From: Fodinicola acaciae
GTDB taxonomy: Bacteria; Actinomycetota; Actinomycetes; Mycobacteriales; HKI-0501
Length of the DNA: 64,000 bases
Assembly (NCBI RefSeq): GCF_010993745.1
Contig: NZ_WOTN01000004.1
Coordinates: forward strand, 1,054,001 to 1,118,000
Direction of reading: 5' to 3'
The notes beneath the pieces were generated by a model. It was not told the DNA's origin, made no database searches, and was given only the letters and a program-made list of their open reading frames with translations. A program made the position numbers and the translations under genes. Below, in pieces: positions 8,092-16,596 of the stretch (positions within the stretch are counted from its first letter, which is position 1; every line of letters begins with the position of its first letter).

Positions 8092-10317
8092 ATGACCGCG
8101 ATCACTGCCTTCGCCATCCTCCTCGCCGCGCTCGGGGCCTGCTGCTACGCCGCCGGCGCCTGGCTGCAGCACGGTGCGGTCTCGGGTGTCGCCGCCGCCG
8201 AGAGCAAGTTCGGCCTCGGCTCGCTGGTGACCATGCTGCGCCAGCCGCGCTGGCTGCTCGGCCTGCTGGTCATCGTCGGCGGCATCGTCTCGCACCTGCT
8301 CGCGCTCGGCTACGCCCCGCTGACCATCGTGCAGCCGGTCGGCGCGCTCGCGCTGCCGCTCACCGTCTTCATCTACGCGCGATCGGCCGGCAACCGGCTC
8401 GGCCGCCGCGCGACCGCCGGCGCGCTGGCCACCACGGTCGGCCTCGCGGTCTTCGTCTTCACCGCCGCCAACGGCTCGACGTACACCGAGGTCAGCGCGG
8501 CCGCCGAGGTGCTGGCCACCCAGCTGGTGGCCGGTGGCCTGGTGGTGCTCGGCCTGGTCGGCCTGCTGGCCAAGGGGACCGTACGGTGCGTCGCGCTGGC
8601 CTGCGGCGCCGGCGTCGGCTACGGCTACGTGTCGCTGCTGATGCGCGGCATCATGCAGGGCTTCGGCGCGGAAGGCATCACCGGCATCCCGGTGCTGTCC
8701 GTGGTCTGCCTGCTGTTGGCGCTGGTCATCGGGGTCGCGATGCTGCAGCTCGCGTACGCCAGCGGACCGCCGGACATCGTCATCGCCTGCCTCACGCTGG
8801 TCGACCCGCTGGTCGCCGTCGGCCTCGGCATCGGCCTGCTCGGCGAGGGGGCCCACAACGACCAGTGGATCATCACCGGCGAGATCGTGGGCGCGCTGAT
8901 CGCCAGCATCGGCGTGGCCATCCTGGCGCGCTTCCATCCGGAACGGCTGCGCAGAGCCGCCGACCGGGTCGAGGCAAAACCTAAGAACTCGCTCACCGAA
9001 GCCGCGCTCCTTGGCCTCGGTGAGCGCAAGCTGCGTATCGTCATCGCCGCCGACACGTTCCCACCGGACATCAACGGTGCCGCGCGCTTCGGCTCACGGC
9101 TGGCCCGCGGCCTGGTCGAGCGCGGACACGAGGTGCACATCATCTGTCCGTCGCGGACCATCCACGACGAGACGACCACGTACGAAGGCGCCACGCTGCA
9201 CCGCATCGGGTCATACCGGACGCCGTGGTTCCATCCCACCTTCCGGCTCACGCCGGTGTGGCGGATCGCGCGCGCGACGCGAAAGCTGCTCGACGAGGTC
9301 GAGCCGGACGTGATCCACGTGCAGTCGCATTTCCTGTTCGGCGACGCGCTGCTGTGGCAGGGTTCGCGGCGCGGCATTCCGGTGGTCGCGACCAACCACT
9401 TCATGCCGGAAAACCTCTACGGCTCACTGCACCTGCCGCATGTCGTACGCGCCGCGGTCGGCCGGCACCTGTGGCGTTCGGTGGTGCGCCGTTACAAGCG
9501 GGCCCAGATCGTCACCGCGCCGACCGGTCGTGCGGTGGAGTTGTTGCACGACAACGGTTTTCCGGAGATCGCCATTCCGGTGTCCTGCGGCATCGAGGTC
9601 GAGCTCTACGCGCGGCACACCGAGGAGTTTCTGGCCGCGCACACCGAAAAACGGCCGCCGATGGCGCTTTTCGTCGGCCGGCTCGACGAGGAGAAGCACA
9701 TTGACGAGCTGGTGCGCGCGATCGCGAAGGTCCAGCTGCCGGAGCCGCCGCACCTGACGATCGTCGGCGGCGGTGTCTGCCGCGGACCGCTGGAGGCGCT
9801 GGCCGCCGAGCTGGGGATCGCCGACCGCGTCCATTTCACCGGCCTGGTCACCGACGAGGAAGTGCGCGACGCGTACGCGGCCGCCGACGTGTTCTGCATG
9901 CCGAGCATCGCCGAGCTGCAAAGCATCGCCACGATGGAGGCGATGTCGTCCGGCAAGCCGGTCATCGCCGCCGACGCGATGGCGTTGCCGCATCTGGTAC
10001 GACCAGACGAAAACGGCTGGCTTTTCCGGCCCGGTGACGTGGACCAGTTGGCGGCGATGATCCAGCGGCTGCTGTCCGACGCGGAGTTGCGCGCGCGGTT
10101 CGCCGCGGCCAGCCGGCGGATCATCGCGCCGCACGACATCAACGCCGTTCTGCGTACGTTCGAAGACATCTATCGTGCGGTCATCGACGGTTCGCCGGCC
10201 GACCTGGTCCAGCAGCTGGTCGCCGGCTCCGGCACGCAGACGCGCGCCATCGCGCCGCCGCCCAACCGGATCCGCTTCCGCGAGCAGCTGGCTCGGCTGT
10301 CCGGACGGTCCCGGTGA
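8092..10317 (+). CDS. DMT-type transporter fused to GT4 glycosyltransferase
   Basis: The 741-residue product joins two modules. Residues 1 to about 300 form a ten-helix DMT/EamA-like membrane domain, with blocks such as LALGYAPLTIVQPVGALALPL typical of actinobacterial DMT proteins. From residue 313 (KLRIVIAADTFPPDINGAARFG) a GT-B fold GT4 glycosyltransferase follows, with the NDP-sugar E-x7-E pair at E608 and E616 and GGGVCRGPLEAL before it. The reading frame is continuous with no internal stop, so the fusion is real in this sequence. I chose ATG 8092 because the membrane domain starts there. The two downstream genes overlap it in a 4-bp chain. Coupling a membrane carrier to a lipid or polymer glycosyltransferase is the inferred role; acceptor and sugar are unknown. 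Confidence 0.85.
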   Translation: MTAITAFAILLAALGACCYAAGAWLQHGAVSGVAAAESKFGLGSLVTMLRQPRWLLGLLVIVGGIVSHLLALGYAPLTIVQPVGALALPLTVFIYARSAGNRLGRRATAGALATTVGLAVFVFTAANGSTYTEVSAAAEVLATQLVAGGLVVLGLVGLLAKGTVRCVALACGAGVGYGYVSLLMRGIMQGFGAEGITGIPVLSVVCLLLALVIGVAMLQLAYASGPPDIVIACLTLVDPLVAVGLGIGLLGEGAHNDQWIITGEIVGALIASIGVAILARFHPERLRRAADRVEAKPKNSLTEAALLGLGERKLRIVIAADTFPPDINGAARFGSRLARGLVERGHEVHIICPSRTIHDETTTYEGATLHRIGSYRTPWFHPTFRLTPVWRIARATRKLLDEVEPDVIHVQSHFLFGDALLWQGSRRGIPVVATNHFMPENLYGSLHLPHVVRAAVGRHLWRSVVRRYKRAQIVTAPTGRAVELLHDNGFPEIAIPVSCGIEVELYARHTEEFLAAHTEKRPPMALFVGRLDEEKHIDELVRAIAKVQLPEPPHLTIVGGGVCRGPLEALAAELGIADRVHFTGLVTDEEVRDAYAAADVFCMPSIAELQSIATMEAMSSGKPVIAADAMALPHLVRPDENGWLFRPGDVDQLAAMIQRLLSDAELRARFAAASRRIIAPHDINAVLRTFEDIYRAVIDGSPADLVQQLVAGSGTQTRAIAPPPNRIRFREQLARLSGRSR

Positions 10318-11213
10318 CGGCTGTCGTGCCGAGCGCCGAGGCACGCGCCTCGGTCGAGTCCGTCGCCACCGTCGACGGTGCCGAGCTGCATTACTGGACT
10401 TACTATCCGGCGCCGCGGGTTGGCGTCGAGGCGCCGACTTTGGTCATGGTGCACGGATTTCGCGGCACCCACCAGGGCCTGGAGCTGATCGCCGGCAACC
10501 TGCCGGAGTTTCGGGTGGTCAGTCCGGACCTGCCGGGTTTTGGCCTGTCGCCGCCGATGCCGGCGTTGCCGCACGACGTTTCCGGCTACGCAAAGGTGAT
10601 CGCCGACCTGATCCGGCAGGTGTCGGCCGGTCCGGTCGTGTTGCTCGGACATTCCTTCGGGTCGATCGTCGCGGCGCGGATCGCCGCTTTTGAGCCGGAG
10701 CTGGTCAGCTCGCTGGTTCTGGTCAATCCGCTGGCCACACCGGTGCCGGCGAACGGTGGTCCTGGGCGCCTTGGTCTGCGGTTCGCTTCCGCGTACTATC
10801 GCGCCGCCGTCGCCATGCCACCGCGCGCCGGCCGGTTTTTGCTTGCCAGCAAGGCTTTCACGCTCTCGATGAGTGCCGCGATGGCGGTGACCCGCGACCG
10901 TGAGCTGCGCAAGGACATACACCGTCGGCACCTGCTGCATTTCAGCGACTTCCACGACCGTGCCGTGCTGCTGCAGGCTTTCACCGCGATCGCCTCCTGC
11001 GGTGTCTGCGACTATGCGGCGGACATACATGCGCGTACGCTGCTGATCGCCGGCGACCGCGACCGGATGGCGCCGCTGGCCGGCGCACGCTGGCTGCTGC
11101 CGCGGCTGGCCGACGGCCGGCTGCGTACGATCGACGGTGTCGGACACCTTGTGCATTACGAAAAACCGGCGGCCGCCGCCGCGCTGATCCGTGACTTCCT
11201 GGCCACGTCATGA
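10314..11213 (+). CDS. Alpha/beta hydrolase
   Basis: The 299-residue protein is a canonical alpha/beta hydrolase. It has an oxyanion-region MVHGFRG, nucleophile elbow GHSFGS with Ser114, an acid residue in AGDRDRMA and catalytic His278 in VGHLVHYEKP. It starts inside the stop of the fused glycosyltransferase and overlaps the next glycosyltransferase by 4 bp, so it belongs to the same glycolipid or glycoconjugate operon. It could be an esterase that trims or transfers acyl groups on that product, but no substrate can be inferred from sequence. Confidence 0.85.
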   Translation: MTAVVPSAEARASVESVATVDGAELHYWTYYPAPRVGVEAPTLVMVHGFRGTHQGLELIAGNLPEFRVVSPDLPGFGLSPPMPALPHDVSGYAKVIADLIRQVSAGPVVLLGHSFGSIVAARIAAFEPELVSSLVLVNPLATPVPANGGPGRLGLRFASAYYRAAVAMPPRAGRFLLASKAFTLSMSAAMAVTRDRELRKDIHRRHLLHFSDFHDRAVLLQAFTAIASCGVCDYAADIHARTLLIAGDRDRMAPLAGARWLLPRLADGRLRTIDGVGHLVHYEKPAAAAALIRDFLATS

Positions 11214-12274
11214 AAGTCTTCTTCGACGCGCGGTGGACCCGGACCGACACGCATGACGGCATCAGCCGCTATGGCGCGAGCCTGGTGGAGGCTTTCAGCC
11301 GCATCCATCCGGTGACGATGATCATCAACGACGAGCGGCAGCTCGCTCTGTTGCCCGATGGCATTCCGTACGTCCGGCTCAACAGCGCGATGTCGCCGAA
11401 AGAGCTTTTCCTGCCGCGAAAACTGCGCAAGCTCGGCGCCGACGTGGTGTTCAGTCCGATGCAGGTGATCGGCAGCCTCGGCCGCGATTACCAGCTGATC
11501 CTGACGTTGCACGACCTGATCTACTACCGGCACCGCACGCCGCCCGGGTTTTTGCCTTTGCCAGTGCGGATAATCTGGCGGCTTTACCATATGACATATA
11601 CGCCGCAGCGGCTGTTGCTCAACCGCGCCGACGCCGTTGCCACGGTGAGCGAAACCAGTCGCGACCTGATCGTGGAGCACCGGCTGACCAGGCGGCCGGT
11701 CGAGGTGATCTACAACGCCCCGCCGGAGGGGCTTGGCAGCACGGCGGCGGTGGAGCCGACGAAGGACCTCGTCTACATGGGGTCGTTCATGCCGTACAAG
11801 AATGTCGAGACGCTGATCGCCGGCATGCGGTTTCTGCCCGGCTACACGCTGCATCTGGTCAGCCGGATCAAGCCGGAACGCGAGGCCGAGCTGCGCGCAC
11901 TGGTGCCGGATGGCGCCGAGGTCGTCTTCTGGCGGGGGATCAGCGACGGCGACTATCACCAGCTGCTCAAGTCGGCCGCCGCGCTGGTCACCGCCTCGAA
12001 GGACGAGGGTTTCGGCCTGCCGCTGATCGAGGCGATGGCCTTCGGCGCTCCGGTGGTGTGCAGCGGACTGCCGGTTTTTCACGAGGTCGCCGGCGAGGCC
12101 GCCGCGTTTTTCGACACCGACTCGCCCCGGACGTACGCGGACGCCGTGCTGGCGGTCTCCGAGCCGGCGCGCCGCGCCGAGCTGGCCGCCGCCGGCCGCG
12201 CGCGTGCTGCCGACTTCACCTGGGACTCGTCGGCGCGGCGCCTGCTCGCGCTCATGCAGCGCCTCACCGCGTAG
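11210..12274 (+). CDS. GT4-family glycosyltransferase
   Basis: A 354-residue GT-B glycosyltransferase. The C-terminal donor site has KDEGFGLPLIEAMAFG with E266 and E274 forming the E-x7-E motif, and YMGSFMPYKNVETLI precedes it, typical of mannosyl/rhamnosyl-type GT4 enzymes. The N-terminus has LTLHDLIYYRH, common in this subgroup. It is the last gene of the three-gene operon (4-bp overlap with the hydrolase). With the fused GT4 upstream this gives two glycosyltransferases, suggesting stepwise assembly of a glycan on a shared acceptor. Confidence 0.88.
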   Translation: MKVFFDARWTRTDTHDGISRYGASLVEAFSRIHPVTMIINDERQLALLPDGIPYVRLNSAMSPKELFLPRKLRKLGADVVFSPMQVIGSLGRDYQLILTLHDLIYYRHRTPPGFLPLPVRIIWRLYHMTYTPQRLLLNRADAVATVSETSRDLIVEHRLTRRPVEVIYNAPPEGLGSTAAVEPTKDLVYMGSFMPYKNVETLIAGMRFLPGYTLHLVSRIKPEREAELRALVPDGAEVVFWRGISDGDYHQLLKSAAALVTASKDEGFGLPLIEAMAFGAPVVCSGLPVFHEVAGEAAAFFDTDSPRTYADAVLAVSEPARRAELAAAGRARAADFTWDSSARRLLALMQRLTA

Positions 12275-12349
12275 ACCGCATGGCGGCTACACCCAGGTCG
12301 ACAAGGGTTGCGTCCAATTGTCGGATGGGGGCTTAAACTCAAGTCCCAC

Positions 12350-12371
12350 GCAAGCATGGTGGCCATGCGAC
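12350..12371. repeat. Single arm of the GCAAGCATGGT repeat at a convergent junction
   Basis: CGCAAGCATGGTGGCCATGC lies between the convergent glycosyltransferase and ABC permease genes. The same core occurs as two opposed arms at 20310-20356 and partly at 25520-25537. A degenerate partner (CGCATGGC) lies near 12279, so a weak stem with a long loop is possible. Confidence 0.4.
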
Positions 12372-12373
12372 CA

Positions 12374-13153
12374 CTAGCGGTGGCTTTCGCGGTAGGTGAA
12401 GGCGATCGTGCCGGCGAGAAGCAGCACGGCGAACAGGCCGCCGACCACGACCGCGTCGATGACTGGGCCGGCGACCACGACCTCGGCATAGCGTGAGCTG
12501 CCGGCATAGAACTGCTCGCGGGTGAGGCCGACGGCATAGCGCAGCGGCATGGCCCAAGCCAGGAAGTCCAGATATGGCGGCAAACCGTGCAGCGGTACGA
12601 TCACGCCGGCCACCACGTACTGCGGGATGATCAGAAACTGGAAGACCTGCATCGCCGACCGCTGGTTGGGCAGGAGCGCGACGGTCGCCAGGCCGAAAGC
12701 GGCGCCGAGCAAGGTGGTCGCGACACACGGAAGCGCGAGCCGGAGCAGCAACGACGGCGTCAGGGCGACGCCGACCAAACCGGCGGCCGCCACCACGAAA
12801 CAGCCCTGCAGCAGCGCGACGCCGCTCTCGCCGGCGATTTTTCCGGCCATCAAGGCAAAGCGTGACACCGGAGCGACGAACAGCTCGCGCGAGAAGTCGG
12901 TCTCGCGGTCCTCGACGATGGAGATCATGCCGGCTGCCGCGGACTGGAACAGGCTCGCGGCGAGTACGCCGGTGAAGGCCAGCGTCACCGCGTCCAGTCC
13001 GGTCACCTTCCCGACCGTCGATTGCAAGACCGTACCGAGGCCGGCGATGAGGACGATCGGAAAAGCGAGGTTGACGGCCAGCCGCGCGCGGTCGCGGACC
13101 AGTTTCGTCACGTCCCGCTGCGCGATCGCCAGGATGGCCCAGAGCGTGGTCAT
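12374..13153 (-). CDS. ABC-2 type transporter permease
   Basis: A 259-residue permease with six hydrophobic segments. FPIVLIAGLGTVLQS in the N-terminal third and IIPQYVVAGVIVPLHGLPPYLDFLAWAMPL in the C-terminal third, split here only for description, are typical of ABC-2 permeases of the drug or polysaccharide export type. It overlaps the ATPase gene by 4 bp, and the start ATG at 13153 was chosen for that reason. With the cytoplasmic ATPase it would form a homodimeric exporter. Substrate unknown. Confidence 0.85.
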   Translation of the reverse strand: MTTLWAILAIAQRDVTKLVRDRARLAVNLAFPIVLIAGLGTVLQSTVGKVTGLDAVTLAFTGVLAASLFQSAAAGMISIVEDRETDFSRELFVAPVSRFALMAGKIAGESGVALLQGCFVVAAAGLVGVALTPSLLLRLALPCVATTLLGAAFGLATVALLPNQRSAMQVFQFLIIPQYVVAGVIVPLHGLPPYLDFLAWAMPLRYAVGLTREQFYAGSSRYAEVVVAGPVIDAVVVGGLFAVLLLAGTIAFTYRESHR

Positions 13154-13902
13154 AGCCGCGATTTCTCCAGCAGCAACAAATAAGCGTCCTCGAGGCTGAG
13201 GCCGCCGGCGCGCAGCGCGGCTGGCGTGTCCAGTGTCAGTACGCGACCGCCCGACATCACACAGACGGTGTCGGCGGTTTCCGCCTCTTCCAGGTAGTGC
13301 GTCGTGAGAAAGATCGTCGTGCCGTCGCTGCAGCGGATCTCGTCGAGATAGACCCACAGGTCGCGGCGGCTTTCCGGATCCAGTCCGGTCGTCGGCTCAT
13401 CGAGAAAGAGCACGCGCGGCTGATGCATCAGTGCGCGTACGATCTCCAGCTTTCGCCGCGTGCCACCGGAAAGCGACCGCGTACGCTGGCCGAGCACGTC
13501 GTCAACGCCGAGGATCGCGGCCAGTTCCTCGACATGCCAGCGATACGCGCGCGGCATCAGCCGGTGCGACGCGCGCCACGGATAAAGGCCATAGAGGATC
13601 GCGTGCAGCCGGATGTTTTCCTCGGCGGTGAGGTTGGGGTCCAGCGACGGCTGCTGGAAGACGATGCCGATCTCGCGGCGGATCCTGGAGCGTTGCGTGG
13701 CCAGGTCGAAACCGGCAAGCCGCACCTTGCCGGCTGTCGGCAGCAGAATCGTGGTGAGCACTGACAAAGTCGTCGTCTTGCCGGCTCCGTTCGGCCCGAG
13801 CAGGCAGAAGAAGTCGCCGTCCGGCACGTCGAAGCTGACGCCGTCGACCGCCGGGCGGTCGCTGCCGCGAAACCGCTTGGTCAGCTCGCGCACCTCGATC
13901 AT
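13150..13902 (-). CDS. ABC transporter ATP-binding protein (DrrA-like)
   Basis: A 250-residue ATPase with Walker A GPNGAGKT (36-43), Q-loop FQQPSLDPN, signature LSGG (144-147) and Walker B VLFLDEPTTGLDP from residue 164. The spacing and C-terminal part match daunorubicin-resistance-type (DrrA) exporters paired with ABC-2 permeases. Residues 107-125 hold a small insertion (YPWRASHRLMPRAYRW) between Q-loop and signature. ATG 13902 overlaps the cupin stop; the permease follows with a 4-bp overlap. Confidence 0.9.
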   Translation of the reverse strand: MIEVRELTKRFRGSDRPAVDGVSFDVPDGDFFCLLGPNGAGKTTTLSVLTTILLPTAGKVRLAGFDLATQRSRIRREIGIVFQQPSLDPNLTAEENIRLHAILYGLYPWRASHRLMPRAYRWHVEELAAILGVDDVLGQRTRSLSGGTRRKLEIVRALMHQPRVLFLDEPTTGLDPESRRDLWVYLDEIRCSDGTTIFLTTHYLEEAETADTVCVMSGGRVLTLDTPAALRAGGLSLEDAYLLLLEKSRL

Positions 13903-14423
13903 CGCGCGGACCGCCGATATCGCCGGTCGAGCCGGCACAGCCTGGCCAGCCAGGCAGCCGGCACCACGACCGCGTTGACCAGCGCGCCAAAATGCGGTGC
14001 GCGCACTTCCCGGCGGAAATCCGCCATGAACAGCACCAGATCCAGCGGCGCCGGCAGCCGGCGGCCGCGTCTGGACAGCCACGCGGCGGTGGCGAGCAGG
14101 TCCTGCATGTCCAACGCCGGCCGCGTCTCCACCAGCACGTGCGCGGTTTCGCTGCCGGGGTTGGAGAAACTGTGCGCGACTCCTGGCGGCACCCGCACCA
14201 CCTCGCCGGGACCGGCGACGACCGTACGTCGGCCGAGCCGGAAACGCATCCGGCCGGCCAGCACGACAAAACGCTCGTCCTGCTCCGGATGGGTGTGACC
14301 GCTCGGCACGTGTCCGCCTGGCGCCAGGAAAAGTTCCCACGACAACAGCGAGCCACCGGTGTCGGCCGCGGTCCGCCTGATCACGATCCGCTCGCCGGTG
14401 GCCGGGTTCTCGATGACGGACAC
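13899..14423 (-). CDS. Cupin-domain protein
   Basis: The 174-residue protein has a cupin barrel with the metal-binding set SGHTHPEQDERFVVLAGRM and PPGVAHSFSNPG (H-x-H, E and H). A C-terminal extension of about 60 residues is partly hydrophobic and has no assigned function. GTG 14423 is preceded by GAGGAGG. It is the first gene of a three-gene operon with the ABC exporter, so it may act on, or sense, the exported compound. Catalysis is not implied by the fold. Confidence 0.75.
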   Translation of the reverse strand: MSVIENPATGERIVIRRTAADTGGSLLSWELFLAPGGHVPSGHTHPEQDERFVVLAGRMRFRLGRRTVVAGPGEVVRVPPGVAHSFSNPGSETAHVLVETRPALDMQDLLATAAWLSRRGRRLPAPLDLVLFMADFRREVRAPHFGALVNAVVVPAAWLARLCRLDRRYRRSAR

Positions 14424-14483
14424 TGCGCCTCCTCGCGGTTCGTTTCCGTGCCGATCGTCGCGAAAACCGGCGCCGCCGTCGTC

Positions 14484-14499
14484 CGTTGGCGAGCCAACG
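14484..14499. promoter_or_regulatory. Palindrome in a divergent promoter region
   Basis: CGTTGGC-GA-GCCAACG is a perfect 7-bp inverted repeat between the cupin/ABC operon (minus) and the glycosidase gene (plus). Its size and place fit a dimeric repressor site. No regulator gene is adjacent. Confidence 0.4.
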
Positions 14500-14642
14500 T
14501 CGGATACGCAGATCTGCGACGCTGGGACGGCGCGCGTACGTCCTGGCGCGTACGTGCGGATAGCTCGCCCGGCCGACGACAACGGCCACGGCACCGGTGA
14601 TGCTGGCAATGACAGCAGTCGACGCCAGCGAGGAGTGCAAGC

Positions 14643-15788
14643 ATGAGGCGAGCCGCCGCATTGGCCGTCGGAGCCGGCATCGGACTTGCCGCTCCGCTGC
14701 TTTCCGAGCTGCGCGTACGAAAAGCGGCGCGTCCGTTGACCAGCGACTGGCGACGCCGGCCGGTTTGCCGGCGCGGAGTCACCCGGCTCGGCCTGAGTTT
14801 TCGTCCGCTGCAGGCCGAGGCGCTCGGCCTCGACGCCGGACAGGCGCTCAAGGAACTGCTGTCCTATCCGTACGAGACGATCCGGCTCGCCGCCTACTGG
14901 GACCGGATGGAGCCGGCGCCCGGCCAGTGGCTGACCGACGACCTCGACCGCCAGCTGGATGCCGCGCAGGCGGCCGGAAAGCAGGTGATCCTCTGCCTCG
15001 GACCGGTGAAGGCCTTCGGCTATCCGGAGTTTTTCGTGCCGCCGCACCATTTGCGGACGCCGCTGGCGGAAGGGTCACTGGTCGAGCGCCGTGACCTGCT
15101 GGAGGCGGCGGCCGGATTCGCCGTCAAGGTCGTCGAGCGCTATCGCGATCGCCGCTCGATCGTCGCCTGGCAGGTGGAGCACGAGGCGACCGATCCGCTC
15201 GGCATGGAACATTCGTGGCGGCTGTCGACCGCCTTCGTACGCGCGGAAGTCGAGGCCGTACGCGCCGCGGATCCCGGCCGGCCGGTGATGATGAACGGAT
15301 TTCTGCCGACTTCCACGGCGGTCCGCTTCCAGCAGTGGTGGCGCACGCGTGACCAGGGCGATTCACTCGACGTGGCGATGCGCTTTGCCGACATCGTCGG
15401 CATCGATTACTACCCGCGCCACGCGGTCACCGAGGTGGCTGGCCGGACGGTGTATCTCGACGGCAGCCGCCGGCCATGGCTGCAGCGCCGGCGAAAGGAA
15501 CTCTTCGACTGGGCCGCGGCCGGCGACCGCCAGCTGATCGTCGCCGAAGGCCAGGCCGAGCCGTGGGAAACCGTTACGGTGCCGCCGAATCCGACCTCCA
15601 ACGCCATGTTCAGCTGCCTGCCGGAAAACCTGATCGACAACTACAACCGGTGCATGCGATGGAGCCGGTCGGCGCGTACGCCGTTGTCCGCGTATCTGTT
15701 CTGGGGTGCCGAATACTGGCTTCTGCGCCACCGGCAGGGAGACTCCAGCTATCTCCGCGCCTTCGAGCGGGTCCTCAACGAGAGCTGA
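14643..15788 (+). CDS. GH42-like glycoside hydrolase
   Basis: A 381-residue TIM-barrel glycosidase of clan GH-A type. A likely acid/base Glu lies in SIVAWQVEHEATDP and the likely nucleophile Glu in LIVAEGQAEPW. The protein is shorter than full GH42 beta-galactosidases because it lacks the trimerisation and C-terminal domains. The first 20 residues (RRAAALAVGAGIGLAAPLL) resemble a signal or anchor sequence, so it may be outside the membrane. ATG 14643 follows AGGAG by six bases. Its 3' end overlaps the convergent membrane protein gene by 14 bp. Specificity is not clear. Confidence 0.75.
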   Translation: MRRAAALAVGAGIGLAAPLLSELRVRKAARPLTSDWRRRPVCRRGVTRLGLSFRPLQAEALGLDAGQALKELLSYPYETIRLAAYWDRMEPAPGQWLTDDLDRQLDAAQAAGKQVILCLGPVKAFGYPEFFVPPHHLRTPLAEGSLVERRDLLEAAAGFAVKVVERYRDRRSIVAWQVEHEATDPLGMEHSWRLSTAFVRAEVEAVRAADPGRPVMMNGFLPTSTAVRFQQWWRTRDQGDSLDVAMRFADIVGIDYYPRHAVTEVAGRTVYLDGSRRPWLQRRRKELFDWAAAGDRQLIVAEGQAEPWETVTVPPNPTSNAMFSCLPENLIDNYNRCMRWSRSARTPLSAYLFWGAEYWLLRHRQGDSSYLRAFERVLNES

Positions 15789-16596
15789 CCTCCATTTCCG
15801 CGTCGAGAATCCGCCGTGCGCGCGGCACGACCAGGCCGCGACCGATGACAAACCACAAGGCGACCATGACGATCAGCGGAATCTGCGAGGTGAAGGACGT
15901 TTTGGTGACGGCATCGGCCGGCTGGCCGTAGATGATCACGATACGCAGCACGGCGTCGATGAGCAGCACGACACCGAAACCGGCTGTCAGGCCGCGATAG
16001 ATCGCCCGGAACTGTCGCGACTTTTCCCACGTACGGTCAAAAGCCTCGGCGCGAGCCGGATCACCATTGGCGGCGACGGGTTTCAAGGCCGTACGCATCA
16101 GCGGATTGGTGGTGAACGCGGACACGAGCATGTAGACGCCGCCGACCGCCATGTAGAGCGAGGTCCTCGCCAGCACGAATCGCGCGTCGCCGCTGATCGA
16201 GGTGAGGACGACGCCGAGCGCCACTTCCACCAGCACCAGCAAGGCAAATCCGTCGAGCGTGGGCCGGCTCCGGTCGAGCAACAGGTCACCGATCACCAGC
16301 ACGCCGGAGGTGATCGCGCCGGCCACCATGCTGGGCACGGCACCGAAACCGGCGAGATAGCAGCCGACGATCGCCGTTGTCGCCAGCGCGGCCACCAGAA
16401 TGCCGAATCTCCACCGGAAAACGCCGGTCTCGACGCGACCGGCGACGGCTTTTCCGGTCAGCAGCGTGCCGCCGATCGCCAGCCGTACGGCCGTTGGCAG
16501 CCCGGTCGGTGTCAGCGCCACCAGGACCAGAGCCGGCAGCAGAATGTCGGCCGCGATGTTGAGCAGCATGATCGCCAAGTACGCGCGCTTACGCAT
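15775..16596 (-). CDS. VC0807-like integral membrane protein
   Basis: The 273-residue protein has about six hydrophobic helices, paired with a conserved-looking block FTTNPLMRTALKPV and a loop with ARAEAFDRTWEKSRQFR, which resembles the VC0807 family of uncharacterised membrane proteins. It overlaps the upstream FAD monooxygenase gene by 8 bp, so both are probably co-transcribed and under the divergent MarR regulator. Function unknown. Confidence 0.7.
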   Translation of the reverse strand: MRKRAYLAIMLLNIAADILLPALVLVALTPTGLPTAVRLAIGGTLLTGKAVAGRVETGVFRWRFGILVAALATTAIVGCYLAGFGAVPSMVAGAITSGVLVIGDLLLDRSRPTLDGFALLVLVEVALGVVLTSISGDARFVLARTSLYMAVGGVYMLVSAFTTNPLMRTALKPVAANGDPARAEAFDRTWEKSRQFRAIYRGLTAGFGVVLLIDAVLRIVIIYGQPADAVTKTSFTSQIPLIVMVALWFVIGRGLVVPRARRILDAEMEVSSR

